Source: Sarcocystis neurona
Lineage: Eukaryota > Apicomplexa > Conoidasida > Eucoccidiorida > Sarcocystidae
Length of the DNA: 64,000 nt
Direction: 5' to 3'
Assembly: GCA_000727475.1 (NCBI GenBank)
Contig: KL647306.1
Location: 709,748 to 773,747, forward strand
Below are positions 47,440 through 59,552 of this stretch, piece by piece. The number at the start of each line of letters is the position of its first letter. The first letter of the stretch is position 1. Under the pieces are notes generated by a model that saw only the letters and a program-made list of their open reading frames with translations, was not told the origin of the DNA and did no database searches. The translations under genes were made by a program, and so were the position numbers.

Positions 47440-48697
47440 TCCCTAAGTTTGTGAGGAAACTGCAGCTGTAAAAAAACAATTTGCCTTTCCTGGTTTAGAA
47501 TGTTCATGATGCAGCAGCGGCCTGGAGACAGGACGCCGTTTCTGGTCAGCAAGGTTATAAGAAAGCTTTGGCTGAAGACAGTACGCGTTTTCTGATAGGT
47601 GTTCCATTAGCCCACGGGCTTGGAAAAGCAGGCAAAAGGAAAACTTCGCAAGAAGCGAGTGTGCATACACTTACCTTTGTCGTAACCGTAAGAAGCATGT
47701 GAAGCAACGTGGAACAGCTGGAAAAGAAGGCGCCTCAGTTAAGTGGGCGCGCCTTTAGCACGGGCGTGGTAAGCAACCAAGTTACTGATATCTCCGTCGA
47801 CGTTTGCGGGGACAGAATTCAATGTACGTACACCGCCGGGACTGCTGTCCTTGCGGTCAACCATCCTTCATTGCCTTCACGCTTGCACCTGGTGGCACTC
47901 ACCGCTGGACACTAAGAAAGAAAGCTTATTAGAGTCTTTGTAAGTTTAAGACGTGGCTCTTCAAACAGAAGAAATGATAAACTTTACTTAGGTGGACACC
48001 TTCCTCACACGAGGAATGACGTATGCATAACAAATTAACCATTACCTCACTCAGCTGAACGAGTGCTTTTGAAAGAGATTAGAGATAAAAAGAGTTCCAC
48101 TCGATAAACATATGGCACACTTCTCCAACGCACAAGGTAAAAACACGAAGGTACCCCCCCACGTGCCTTGTCAAGCCACTTCTCATGCGTACACCCATGA
48201 ACAGAAGGCGGCAGTACGATAACACTGGACGCAGGTGTCTACTGACACCTGGCAGATTGCCGGGATGTTTTTCCCCTCTCAGAATATCCGTGTAACCACT
48301 CGTATACACTAACCCCCACGCAAACCCGCAACAAGTGACACATACGCAATACCTGCACAAGCAATTGCTTGACTATTGATGCATATCAAGCAATACGAGC
48401 CAGCTTCCGGTGTCCCTCACCTACGGAAAGCAGACAACTGTCAGAACATTTCTACCTGTACGTGGAAACCCGTGTTCCAACGTGTGAGTCACACGCGTCA
48501 TCGGCACCACCGTCTCGGGCTTGTACGGTATTTCAACTACAGTACGTCTACACTTCTGCGCACCAGTACAGAAACACACACACGTTTTCAGAAGTGGGGT
48601 CCGATGATACATACACATTATACGTTATAGCATACACGCCAAATATCCGTTTGCTTTTGTTTCGAGAGCTTCACTAACCCTGTGCGGGAAAAGTTCT

Positions 48698-51349
48698 CTA
48701 CGAAGGCAGAAGTCGATCAATACTGCCGTGCACGGCATCTTCGGTTATTTGATTGAGGTCAAAGAGATGCTCCAGTGTCCGAAAACTGAGAAATGCTGTC
48801 TTCCGGTGGCACTGTTCCGTCTTGTGGCAGTTGTTGGTGCCGCTGCACTCTCCGTCTGCTTTTATCCGTTCTCGTCCATAGTCGTTTTCTAAACGATTGT
48901 CTAGCCTTGCGCGCCGCTTACGTGGGGTACAGTGCGGCCAACTTCCCTCTTCTGCCTCCCCCGCTTCCATAGAATCTGTGCGCCCCCCTTGACGGCCACC
49001 TTCATTGTATTCTACACACTTTACTGTCGCCTCGGTTTCTTGGGTCCCGTCTGCCTCTACCCGTGGCACTGTTGAATTGCTTTTCCGGCTAACGGAAACA
49101 TATTTACTTTTCTGCACCTGCTGTACGCACCTTTCGCGAGGTCTACCTCCTGATGCCCCCGATACTGCTGCTCCTGCTTCAGCATCTGCTATACCCTCTT
49201 CTGATGCCGTTGCAAAATTTTCATCCTCGTGCTCCAGACGTTGCATAGCAACACTACAGCTTAGAAAAGCACCTTTCTTACGAGAGTGCACACTTTCTGC
49301 TGCTGGACTGGGAGCGGCTACTCCCATTGCAGCACCTTTCCCCGACACCCCTTCGCTACATTCCAGTGCTCCGTGTCCACGGCGCCGCCTCAGTAATTGC
49401 GCGCGAATATTGTAAAAGCCGTCAGGAGACTCAAATATGTGATGTCTCATGGCACCAATAGGAGAGGCAGCTGCTATAGCATCTGAAGCAACGCCTGCAT
49501 GACGCAGTGTGACACGGGACGCAATACTAGCAAAAGTGTTCAAATCACTATCGGGAAAACGACCCGAAAAAAGAGCGCTCCCGCCGCCTGAGCCGCGATT
49601 CAAATGTTGCTTTGCTGTCAAGCTACATCCAGGGTCCGCGTCCTTTTTCCCTTTCAAGCGCCACAAAGGCGCCAGCAGGCGGCCGCTGCTGCGTCGAAGA
49701 GCCTTCCAAGCAATCTGAAGCATTCCTTTTTCAACTGCAATGCCACTTTCACCTCGTCGCATGCAGTACCTAGGAGCTAAAGCTTCCGAAGCGTTGCTTC
49801 TTCTGCGCGAAACACTTGTCGCGACTGCAGCTGTTGACGCTGCACCCGCCCCTCTCAGCAGCCACCAGCAATCATCTGTTTCTGTCGCATACCAGCCACG
49901 TGGCTCCCCACCCACGAAGTGTAGCTGTCCCGGTGTTTCGACACGCGTACGCCGGCTGCATTCCTGAGGCTTCTGTTGTTTCATAATCTGTTGTGGCTGC
50001 CTGTGTTGATACAAACACTGTGCTTGCTGTGAGCAGAGTACGCGCTGAGCCTGTAGCTGGCTCTGTCGCCCCTGCTTCTGGTGGTGTTGCTGCTGCCCGC
50101 CTGCGCTAACACAATTAGTCATGCGAGTAGGCAGCATCGACAGCCTTTCTGTTGCTCTTACAAATGAAGTATCGCACCAAGCTGTTAGTGCGTCCTTGCT
50201 GCGGGTTCTGCAAGATGCTCCACCAGCGGTAGCGGCGCGAGGGGGCACCAGCCATCTGAGCGAAGCACCTCTGTTTGCTTCCATAGCTTTTTTGTCTTCC
50301 TGGTGGATCTTATCAGATTCCTGTCCTGCAGCAGCAAATGGCGACAAGCTGTGATGCTGCACCAGCAGCTGCTGCAGCCCTCTCCCTACTCTCTGGGTAA
50401 CAGCACGCACCGCTGCACCAGTTCCAACATCAAGCATACACGATATTCTTCCATGCGTTAGATTAGCAGTGTCTACAGTAGCGCCGACAGGGTACAAAAG
50501 AGCCGTGGTACCGGGGGGATAAAGCTCTACAGCAGACGACTGACGGTGAGAGAAAAGTGAAGTCGGGAGAGCTGCCGCACCCACTCCAGCGCCTGCAGTG
50601 GCAGCAGCAGCAGCGGATCTTGAAAGAACAGCAGCAACAGCATCGTCGATCAGAGCTGCGTCACGCTGAGCCTGCAGGATCGCCGTCACTTCTTCCTCGT
50701 CTTCAAAGAGAATGGAGAAACCTGGGAAATACTCGGTCACTCCAGTGTGGGGGCCTCTCCCGTGCTCGGTGTACACCAAGCGCACACCAGAGCTAGCCAG
50801 ATAGGAATAACACAAATTTTCCGAAAGAGGGCAATTAGTAGAGTCGTCCACAGTATCCGCGTTACGGTGATCTGCAGGCGAGGGTGGCTGCGTCGCTACA
50901 CGTGAGGGGAGACCTTGACCGGCTACTGCTGCTGCAGCAGTCACTGCCGCAGCTGCTGCTGCTGGCTCTGCCGAAGAAGCTGCTGCTGCAGTGGAAGGCA
51001 CTGGCCGCTGCTCTGGACACAGATGCTGGCTCTGAATCGTCGCCTTTACAAATTTCTGCTCCCCCTCCCGTTCACCGCGTCCAGCCCTACCAGGACCATC
51101 TGTAGCACGAGCTGCAGCTCCAACGTCAGCAGCAGCAACTGCGGCATATTGTAGCGCTTCCGCCCAAGCCCGCCGCTCCAACTGTGACGAGAAGAGCCCA
51201 CGCAGGGGGTGCTGCACGTCCTTCGCCAGTTGCTGCCGGCACACAACAGCAGCAGCTATCCCCGGCAGCACAAATTCGAGCACTCCACGAACACCAGCAA
51301 GACCGACAGCTCCTCTACCAGCGGCAGCCCACGTCAGGCACGTGCGCAC
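48698..51349 (-). CDS. Large open exon, 883 codons; Ala/Gln-rich N-part, unrecognised protein
   Basis: The frame is open from a possible acceptor (ggttgctag at 51350) to a stop at 48698. There is no Met in the first 300 residues, so the start lies in an upstream exon. Residues 1-170 are Ala-rich. Then comes a non-repetitive part with SENLCYSYLASSGVRLVY and EYFPGFSILFEDEEEVTAIL, then Gln-rich and basic regions, and a C-terminus ending FRTLEHLFDLNQITED. The upstream neighbour (52623-59552) ends in a phase-0 donor, and this exon can begin in phase 0, so both may be one gene. The DEEEVTAILQAQRDAAL segment could be the last strands and helix of a PH fold begun upstream; this is speculative. No certain family. 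Confidence 0.6.
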   Translation of the reverse strand: MRTCLTWAAAGRGAVGLAGVRGVLEFVLPGIAAAVVCRQQLAKDVQHPLRGLFSSQLERRAWAEALQYAAVAAADVGAAARATDGPGRAGRGEREGEQKFVKATIQSQHLCPEQRPVPSTAAAASSAEPAAAAAAVTAAAAVAGQGLPSRVATQPPSPADHRNADTVDDSTNCPLSENLCYSYLASSGVRLVYTEHGRGPHTGVTEYFPGFSILFEDEEEVTAILQAQRDAALIDDAVAAVLSRSAAAAATAGAGVGAAALPTSLFSHRQSSAVELYPPGTTALLYPVGATVDTANLTHGRISCMLDVGTGAAVRAVTQRVGRGLQQLLVQHHSLSPFAAAGQESDKIHQEDKKAMEANRGASLRWLVPPRAATAGGASCRTRSKDALTAWCDTSFVRATERLSMLPTRMTNCVSAGGQQQHHQKQGRQSQLQAQRVLCSQQAQCLYQHRQPQQIMKQQKPQECSRRTRVETPGQLHFVGGEPRGWYATETDDCWWLLRGAGAASTAAVATSVSRRRSNASEALAPRYCMRRGESGIAVEKGMLQIAWKALRRSSGRLLAPLWRLKGKKDADPGCSLTAKQHLNRGSGGGSALFSGRFPDSDLNTFASIASRVTLRHAGVASDAIAAASPIGAMRHHIFESPDGFYNIRAQLLRRRRGHGALECSEGVSGKGAAMGVAAPSPAAESVHSRKKGAFLSCSVAMQRLEHEDENFATASEEGIADAEAGAAVSGASGGRPRERCVQQVQKSKYVSVSRKSNSTVPRVEADGTQETEATVKCVEYNEGGRQGGRTDSMEAGEAEEGSWPHCTPRKRRARLDNRLENDYGRERIKADGECSGTNNCHKTEQCHRKTAFLSFRTLEHLFDLNQITEDAVHGSIDRLLPS

Positions 51350-51699
51350 CTAGCAACCGCTCTAGCGTCAACACGAGCAGCCGCAAGAAAAGCACGCGCA
51401 ACTGAAGCAGCAGATGTGGACGCACGCGCAAGCACAGCGCCCGCAAAGCAGCCGTCGGGCCAACAAGAATTCAGCGGAAAGGGTGAGCAGCAGCGCAGGT
51501 GACAGCGCCTGAAGCACCACTGCAGCAGCCTCTGTAGTGGCGGCAGCGGTGGCACACGCAGCAGCAGTCTGCTGTCAGTTCGCAGGAGCACCGTTAGCTG
51601 CTCAAGGCGCCCTCAACGCAGCAGAAGCAGCTTTCGTCGGGAAAGATGCGATCGTAATCGCGACCTCTAGGGGATGAACAGCGCAAGGAGAAGGCAGCA

Positions 51700-51935
51700 G
51701 TGACAACGTGCTCGACAGTGCAGCAGCAGCAGGAACCCACAGACATCGGCTACTGTAGACAGGTCAAATCATCGGCGGCAGCAGGCGTGTGGCCTGTGCG
51801 GAGGCGAGCCTCCATGAGTGACAACGTGCCCGACACTGCAGCAGCGGCAGCAATACACAAACCTCGGCTCCCGTAGACAGGTCACAGCATCGGCAGCAGC
51901 AGGCGTTCCGCCTGTGCGGAGGCGGGCCCCCACCC
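51700..51935. repeat. 118-bp tandem duplication
   Basis: Copies 51700-51817 and 51818-51935 share gtgacaacgtgc, gtagacaggtca and cctgtgcggaggcg at a constant 118-bp offset. They lie between the two large minus-strand exons, in probable intron or spacer. Confidence 0.85.
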
Positions 51936-52622
51936 GAGTAAAAAAGTACGTCTCTCCCACTCAGGCAGAGGCCCGCTCACCAGGTGGGCACACAGGCCTC
52001 GGCAAACTGTTCAGCCCATCGGAAGTCAGTCGCACGACACACCCTGCTTCATGGCATCTTCACACACGACTCTACTGGCTTGTACGTACGTTCAAACGCT
52101 TGAGTCTGCCTTTCTGAGGTTGTACGTGACGCTCAGGCGTCGCCACCTGCCTACCAGCAAACAACGGCGAATGTGTATAAAGATAAGGGCGAGACAGGAA
52201 GCAGCTGTATACGCCTCCACGGCAGTTCCGTTGCTGCCGATACGTTTTTTCTGCGCAGACATGCATGCCTTCTAGTGCTGCTTGTCCCTCTCTGACTCTT
52301 TCATCTTCCGCGGCGCAATGCTGCCCGTACTCAGAAAGCTACCGAGACGCACCTGCTTGAGGTGGACGCATGACAGCTCTGCATGTTCGCCTGCTAGGTA
52401 GATTGTCTATCTTATGTATAGATGGACTATCTACCCACACTAAAGTACTCATCAAAAAATATATGTACGTACACATAGATGCGAAATATGCAGACATGAG
52501 TACACACAGATAGATCCACATACATGTATGTATATATATATATATGCTGTACGTATACGTTTGAACAGCGTTAGCGCAGAGTTCAAGAGGTCTGCGCAGA
52601 CAAGTCGAATGAAGGAACTCAC
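51936..52622. other. Probable intron or spacer with AT microsatellite
   Basis: No coding-like frame. A tract of TA dinucleotides lies at about 52529-52547. The strong donor gtgagt of the giant exon reads into this stretch from 52622 downward. Confidence 0.5.
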
Positions 52623-55600
52623 CAGTCGCAATGGCCATTTCATAGGGGGAAGAGGTTCTGCCGCACCCAGCCAGATATACCCGAGTTTTTTCCACAGAGG
52701 CACGGCATCTCCAGCAGCAGGTGGTCTGGCTCCACTAGGCAAGACGACGGCATCCGCATTACCCCGACTATCCGTACGTGTAGTAGTTCCTGCTGAACAC
52801 TGCTTTATTTGAGAATGTCGGCCCCTCCCCGTCTCCGTGGGAACGCTTGCTTGCTCACTTGCAGCGTCAGGTGGACTTGCTGCGGCGCGGGTCTTTCGTT
52901 CCGCCGTTCTTTCTGCGTCGATCTCTTGAGCTGCTGCTGCAGCACCTGCTCCTGCTGGTAGCGCACGAGCTGCGACGGCTGCTCCCGACGCCGCTACTGT
53001 CCTGGCTGCCGCTTCTGTGGCGCCTGCTGCTGTGGGCGCTGCTCTTCTGATTGCTGCTGTTGCTGCTGCCGCCGCTGCTGTCGCTCCTTGCGCTGCTCTG
53101 GCGGCTCCTGCTTGAACGTCCACACCACCTGCTGCCCTGCTGTACGCAGCGCCAGTTCTCTTTGCCTTTGACTGCGGTAACATCACTCCCGTCCCTCTGT
53201 ACGCTGCAGCCGCTGCTGCTCCCGCCGCCGCATGCGTGTCCCCGAACTCTGATCCTTCATCCTCACAAACAACTCCGCACACATCTGCAAGATCGATACA
53301 TGCTTCACACGCTCTTCTGCTCTTGCTAGAGTATATCAAGAGTTGGCGCTTGTTGCCTTCTAACACCCAGTACTTCTCCACAAACATAGGCTCTTCATGC
53401 TGCGCTCTGCCCTGTCTTCCCTGCTGCTGCCCGTGCCCCTGCTGCTCCCGGCGGCTCTGCTGCTCGCTTGGCCTGCTCCGCTGCTGCTGGTGGCTGCTCG
53501 GCTGCTGCCGCTGGCTTCTCGGCTGCTGCCGCTGGCTTCTCGGCTGCTGTCGCTGGCTTCTCGGCTGCTGCGGGTGGCTGCTCTGGTGCTGCTGCAGGTT
53601 GTTCTGCTGCTGGTAGCTCTGCTGTTGCTGGGATTTGCTCTGCGACGACGCTGCGCGCGGCTGCTGGGGAGGAGCGCCATCAGGAGGATTACTCACTGCA
53701 GCGTGCGCACTCAGGCATGGGTAAACCTGCTGCCAGACTTCGCCGCTCATTCGAAGCCGCTGCAGCAGCTGCCGGTTTAACGGGTGCTGTTGCTCGTTCC
53801 TCCAACTCTGCTGGTGGTGCAGCACCTGCTGCAGCTGATGTTCGAGCGGCTGCTGCTGTGACTGCCGTCGTCCCTTCACGTTTTCGAGCAGCAGCTGCTG
53901 CTCTTCTGGACTGCACCGAGGAGGACCACCAGCAGCAGGTCGCGCAGCACCACTGGGGCCTGCAGCACCGGTGACGGCAGCAGAAGCACCTCCAGCAGCG
54001 GAGCGACTAATAGCAAGAGCAGCAGCAACACGGGGAGGCGCTGCCAGTGAAGCTGCCGCAGCCTTTGCCGTTTCTCTTTTCCGCGCAGAGGCAGCAGTTC
54101 TTCTCGACGTACGACAGCCGCTGTGAGACGCTTCACCCAAACAGCAGCAGCAACGGTCCCGCTGGTCGTCCGCAGGAGCTGCTAAACCGCAGACACCGGG
54201 GAGATGATTTTTCGCCGTCATTTCCTTGCAAGCACATGTCTCCCCTCCGTTCCCGCTAGACTTCACAGAAATTCTCGTCGACGAGCCTCTCCATCCACGT
54301 CCGCTGCTGGCCAGCGTCCTCCTTCTGGTCCACTCCCTTTCGAAGGTTCCGCTGTCACTGGTGCTACTGCTGTCGCTGCTGCTGCTGCTGTCGCTGCTGC
54401 TGCTGTTGTCGCTGCTGCTGCTGTTGTCGCTGCTGCTGCTGTTGTCACTACTGCTATCAGTCTCGCTGCTGCTGCTGCTGGTGTCGGTGCTGCTGCTGTT
54501 GTAGCTGAGGTTACTGCTGCTGTTGCTGGTGTCGCAGCTGTTGCTGCGAGTGTCGCTGCTGTTGCCGCTGTTCCTGCTCTTGTTCTCCTTGCCCCTAGTC
54601 TTGTCTAGATGCCCCTTACAACTGAGGAAACGAATACCGTCTTGGCTGCTCCTCAATCCTTCACTGCTGCCGTTCTTGCTATTGCTCCTGCGTGAACCTT
54701 CCCAAGAACTCTCCTTTGCAGCTGCAGCAGCACGAGCCGGCATGTCTCGAAAAACGTGTTTTGTACAAGTAGCGGCAGCACAGGCCACACACCTGCAGTT
54801 AGCTGCAGCAGCAGCAGCTGTTAAGACTCCTCCAGTCGGAGTGACAGCGCGGCGTCGGTTCTCTTCAACTGCAACGGCGTCTGTTTCGTCTGTACCCGCT
54901 GCAGCAGCAGCTTGTCTCGTTCTCTCTGCAGCAGCGGAAGAGAGAGCAGAACCTTCCACGAACGTTGCGTGGGCAACAAAGGAGACAGCGGCCGTGCAAG
55001 GAGAACACTCGGTGAAAGAAGCAGCCAGAAAGCTGCTTCCTGGTCCACCAATAGATCCATCAGGAGTTGCCTCCGTATATTGTCTACGCTGCTGCTTACC
55101 TTGCTGCTGCTCCTGTTCACCGCGCTGCTCTAGTCGCTTCTGCTGTTGCGCCTTCTGTCTCCGCCATTGCCGACGTTGCTGCTCTTCGCGCTGCTGCGAC
55201 TGCTGCTGCTCTTGCAGTTCACGCGGCTGCTGCGGTTCCTGCTTCGGTTGCTGCTCCTGAGACTGCTGCGCTCGCAGCTGTCGCCGCGGCGACTGCTGGA
55301 GCTGCTGCCCCTGCTGTCGCTCCTGCTCGACCACCTTTTCTTCGAGAAGACCCGCGCGTATCAAAAGCAGCCGGTGCTTCTCCTGCTGCTGGTGCTGCTG
55401 CGCTCTGGCAGCCAAGTCCACACTGCAGCACCGTCGACGGATGCGAGTGCTGGAAGGAAGAGAAACGCAGGAGCAGTCACACCACTCGACACGTTCTGCT
55501 GCTGCAGTTGCTGCTGCAGCTGCTCCTGTAGTTGCTGCTGCACACCCCGCCGCTTCCTGTTGTATCAGTCTGGTGCCTCTGAGCCAGGCGCTGGCACACG

Positions 55601-58600
55601 ACGAGCTCGCTCTCCTGGGGAACCCACCACACGTAGCAGCTTCTGAGATGGTTCTCACGCCGCCAGGCCGAGAAGTTCTCCTGCCGCAGCTGCTCAGGAA
55701 TGTTGCCGTGACCTTGCCGCAGCTGTGAGCTACAGCACTGGCGTTGCTGCCGCTTCCTTGGCAAGCTCTGTTGCTGCCGAAGTTCCACTCGAGAGGCCCG
55801 AGGCGAAGCGCGTCAGCCCTCTGGACCTTTGCTGCTCTCTGAGAGTCCCTCTTATCTGCAGGAGTATCTGCTGCTTCCCGCTGGCTGCTGCTGTGACTCG
55901 CATCCTGCCTGCTGCAGTGACTTCTCCCATGGCCTGTCATCCTGCTGCTGTTCGTGTTGCGGCTGCTGCAGCCGCCGCATCTGCTGTTGCTGCTGCCGCT
56001 GCTGCGGCTGCAGACTTCTCCGTCCTGCCGCTCTGTCGCTGTCCTCCGCCAACATTCGCCTGCAGGGACGTCGCCCAGTCCTGGCACTGCTGCTGCTCGG
56101 AAAGACGCATTTGCTGCTGCTGCTGCTGCAGAAATTCCTCCCGCTGCTGCTGCTGTTTGTTCCCCTGCTACAGCAGTCGTTTCTGGTCGCGTTGCCGTCG
56201 GTCGAGCTGCGGCGGTAGAACATGTCCCTGTGCTGCGGCGCTTCGCGAGCGGAGCACTTGCTGCTCTCCTCCCATCCGCGGTTGCTCCTGCTTTTGCCTC
56301 TTCCCCATGTACTCCCGTTTGCGCTGCAGCGCTGTGACGGCGCTCCACCCACGCCGATGCAGCTCGCGTAACTGCTGGTCCTGCTGCTGCTATCCTTCGT
56401 TTCCACAGAGCTGCTGTCGTACAAATTTCTCCTGCTGATCTTCTTCCTACCTTTCCTCGCACAGAATCTTCTGCTTCCGCTGACGGAGCTGCCGCAGGGG
56501 CGGGACCCCGCGCTGCTCCTGCGGCCGCGGCTACACGGCTAGCTCGTGACGGGTCGCCCGTGGACGCGGCCGCCGCAGCAGCGCAGGCTGCTGTTGCTGA
56601 TCGTCCTGAGCCTGCTAGAGGGTCTGGGGTTGCTGCTGCGGCTGACGTTGAAAGTGCTGTAGTTGGCGCTGCTGCTTCCTCTGCTGAAGACGCACGTGCT
56701 GCTGCTTCTGCTGCTGCTGCTGCCGCTGCCGGCGTAGCTGCGGGGGTCCCCGCCGTCGCCGCGCACGTCGTCGGAGTCACCGGATCTGCTGCTGCTTTTC
56801 TTCCACCGTCTGCACCTGTGGGGTGTTGCAGCTGATGCGGTGTGCACCGCCGCGGGAATTCGGCTGCCGTGGTGCTGCTCTCCTGCATTTCCTTCTTCCT
56901 CTTGCTGCCGCGGCCACGTGCAGACACAAGCTGTGGTCCCAAAACTGCGGTTTCTTCTGCAAGTTCGGCCACACGCGCAGCAGCACGCGCACTACGAGGA
57001 GCCTCTACAGCCGCACTAACAGCAGCACGTTCACAAGTCGGCGACGCTGGGGATGCAGGGGCTGCTGCGTGCCTTCCAATACCTGTCCTTGCTAGCGCTG
57101 CTGCTGGTTCGCTAGGAGTGTCCCATGGCATCGTCTCCCTGTCCTGCAGCCGCTGCCGAAATTTCCCGAAGGTGCCCGCCTCCAGCGCAACGCCAAGGTT
57201 GCGTTCACGCAACTCCTGCGGAGCAGCAGCAGCCGCGGCACAACATTCCCTGAGGCAGTTGCTGCCGACTACTGTCACTGCGAAACGTCTCCGCTGCTCC
57301 TCCTGCTTCAGCAGCTGCTGGTTTTTTTGCTGCACGTGCGTGTGCGGCTGCGGCGCCTGGGTGCCCTGCTGCAGCGACTGCATGCGCTGCTGCGGTGGAG
57401 TATGCTGTTGCTGCTGCTCCTGCTGGAGTAGTTGCTGTTGCGGATGTTGCAGCACGTGCTGTTGGGCTCCCGGCGGCCAGTTCCCCTCCTCTGCGGACAG
57501 CACGTGGACCTGGCCCGTGGTGCGACAGATGCGCCGTTGCTGCAGGTCAGAGAGAGGGCCTCCTCCTTCTTGCTGCTGCTTGTCGATGTGCTCCTGCTGC
57601 TGCTTTTCAAATGGAGAAAATATGGCTTGCGTCCGGCTTCGTAAATGTTGCAAAGGACTCTCCCTGCCGGACCCGAAGGCAGCAGGAGACACTACTGAAG
57701 CACATGCAGGAGCAGCAGACGCTGCAGGAGCAGCAGACGCTGCAGGAGCGGCAGACGCTGCAGGAGCAGCAGACGCTGCAGGAGCAGCAGACGCTGCAGG
57801 AGCAGCAGACGCTGCAGGAGCGGCAGACGCTGCAGGAGCAGCAGACGCTGCAGGAGCAGCAGAATCTGCAGCAGCAGCACGAGTTCGCACTGCGGCAGCG
57901 CTCCTCCTTCTGGGAGGAAAAGAACTGATACAAGCCGCCGGCGGCGCAGCTGCACCAACGGCCGCCAAAAGACTTCTCCCACCTCCCCTTGCACAGGCAA
58001 CGCCACGTTCAGTAGCAGCCACCGCAGCATCAGAAGCACCCGCAGTGGCTGCAGCACCAGCAGCAGCAGCAGAGGACTCGGCAGAATGAGGACAGTCTGC
58101 AGCTGCAGTCGCCGCGGCTGCAAGTATGCGCCGTCGTAAAGCTTCCTGGCCACACAAGGACGCCAGCAAGCTTTCTCGTTGTTGCAGCAGTACGTCGCAG
58201 CGCAGCCGCAGCAGCACGGCAGCAAAGCGCTCAGCGACAAAGAGGTGCTGCAGCAGCTCGCTCTGCCGTTGCTGCTGCGACAGCTGCTTCGCGTCGCTCC
58301 GGAACGCACGAGAGGGGGCCGTCGCCAAAGCAGCAGCACCCTGCAGCACAGCAGCAAGGCGCTCGCCGCGCATGGGAGGACACCACAGGCTAACAACGGC
58401 TCGCAGCAGTTGCGGCACCGCAGCAGCAGGAGCAGCAAGGAAGATTTCTAAGTGACGCATCAGCTGCAGCTGCATCTGGAGCGCTGCTTCACAAAAAGCC
58501 CTCCTCGTCCTTGATGCTTTCCCCATATACAAGGCTGCAGCAACAACGATGCGGGCTGCGTCTGCTCTTGCTGCTGCTGCAGCGCCCGGTGCCGTCGCGC

Positions 58601-59552
58601 CTTCCGCCGATGTTCCTGCTGTCTGTGCTGCAGCCTCCGCAACTATCCTCCGTATTGCTGCTGCTGCTACTCCTCCTTCTCCTGCTGCCCCTGCTAGTGG
58701 CGCAGTCCGCGCGTAGCCTGTCGCTGCTCCTGGCGCTGTACGCGTCCTTGCTGCTGGTAGGGTTTCCGAGCTCGTTGCCTCTCCAGCTGCTGCTTCTCCT
58801 GCTGCGGCGCCTGCCAGTCCCAGATTTGTGCTTCCTAGGCCCCCGCCTTGTTGAGTGTCACTACTGCCGGTGTAGCACTGCTGCAGCTCTTTTCTTCCTG
58901 CGAAACTACAAGCGGAAGTCGCACGGCTTGCCTGCTGCTGCTGCTGCAGCGACCACTGCTGTCGAGCGTGCTGCTGCTGGCATTCCGCTTGCTGCTCCCG
59001 GTGGCCCTGTGGATGCGGCTCCGGACCTTGTTTTTTTGCCTGGTCGCGTCGCCCCTGCTGCTTTGTGAACTGCGAGAGCTGCTGCCGCACCTGCCTATGC
59101 TGCTGTTGCTCCTGCTGCAACGGCTCGAGTGGCTGCTGCAGCGAGCAGAAGTCAGCGGCGAGGAGGACGCGAGCACGCGCTACAAAGCAGGCGAGACGCA
59201 GCGGAAAGCTTCGCTCTGCGTCTGAGGCACATGCGTCTATTTCTGCTTCCACTGCTGCCGCTGCTGCCGTCCCCGCAACGCGTGTACCACCTGCAGCGGC
59301 TAAAACTTCTTCTTCTACATGCTCATCCGCCCCTCTTGCTGCCAACAGTGTTGACGCTGCTGGTGGTGCTGCCGTTTCTCCTGCTTCTGTTGCTGCTGCT
59401 GCTGTTGTTGCTGCTGTTGCTGCTGTCGTTGCTGCTGCTGCTGTTGCTGCTGTTCCTGCTGTTCCTGCTGCTGCTGTTCCTGCTGCTGCTGCTGTTCCTG
59501 CTGCTGCTGTTGCTGCTGTTCCTGCGGTTGTTGCTGCTGGAGTCGTGCGAGT
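52623..59552 (-). CDS. Giant repeat-rich exon (2310 codons) with part of a PH-like domain
   Basis: The exon is bounded by a pyrimidine-rich acceptor (ctctgcctcactgcag) and a strong donor (CGA CTG|gtgagt), phase 0 at both ends, and is open throughout. Residues about 335-480 are non-repetitive and helical (RRAFCEAALQMQLQLMRHLE, then LRAVVSLWCPP). Near 2053-2105, EKYWVLEGNKRQLLIY and ACEACIDLADVCGV match the early strands of a PH domain, a phosphoinositide or protein-binding fold. The later strands are not adjacent. The rest is homopolymeric or short-unit runs: Ala/Thr, Gln, Ser/Asp/Asn, a six-residue repeat at 563-617, and a seven-residue Arg-Ser-Gln repeat near 1995-2018. The end reads VPLWKKLGYIWLGAAEPLP. 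No Met occurs before residue about 342, so upstream exons are needed (one at 61.5-61.8 kb is likely). Function unknown; a membrane-associated scaffold is possible. Confidence 0.65.
53498..53575. repeat. 21-bp minisatellite in the giant exon
   Basis: gctgctgccgctggcttctcg repeats about four times with small changes, encoding a seven-residue unit (QPRSQRQ) on the minus strand. Confidence 0.75.
54340..54560. repeat. CTG-rich microsatellite encoding a Ser/Asp/Asn run
   Basis: Units of ctgctgctgctgttgtcg (18 bp) and variants run for about 200 bp and encode SSSSDNSSSSDN-type sequence on the minus strand. Confidence 0.75.
57703..57864. repeat. 18-bp minisatellite, nine copies
   Basis: The unit gctgcaggagcagcagac begins at 57721 and recurs every 18 bp to 57864, with one further copy before it. 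Two copies carry cgg for cag. On the minus strand it encodes SAAPAA; all six frames stay open across it. Confidence 0.95.
59370..59540. repeat. CTG/TTG microsatellite at the 5' edge of the giant exon
   Basis: About 170 bp of ctg, ttg and ttcctg units. Minus-strand frames read Ala/Thr/Gly, Gln or Ser/Asn runs. Confidence 0.8.
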
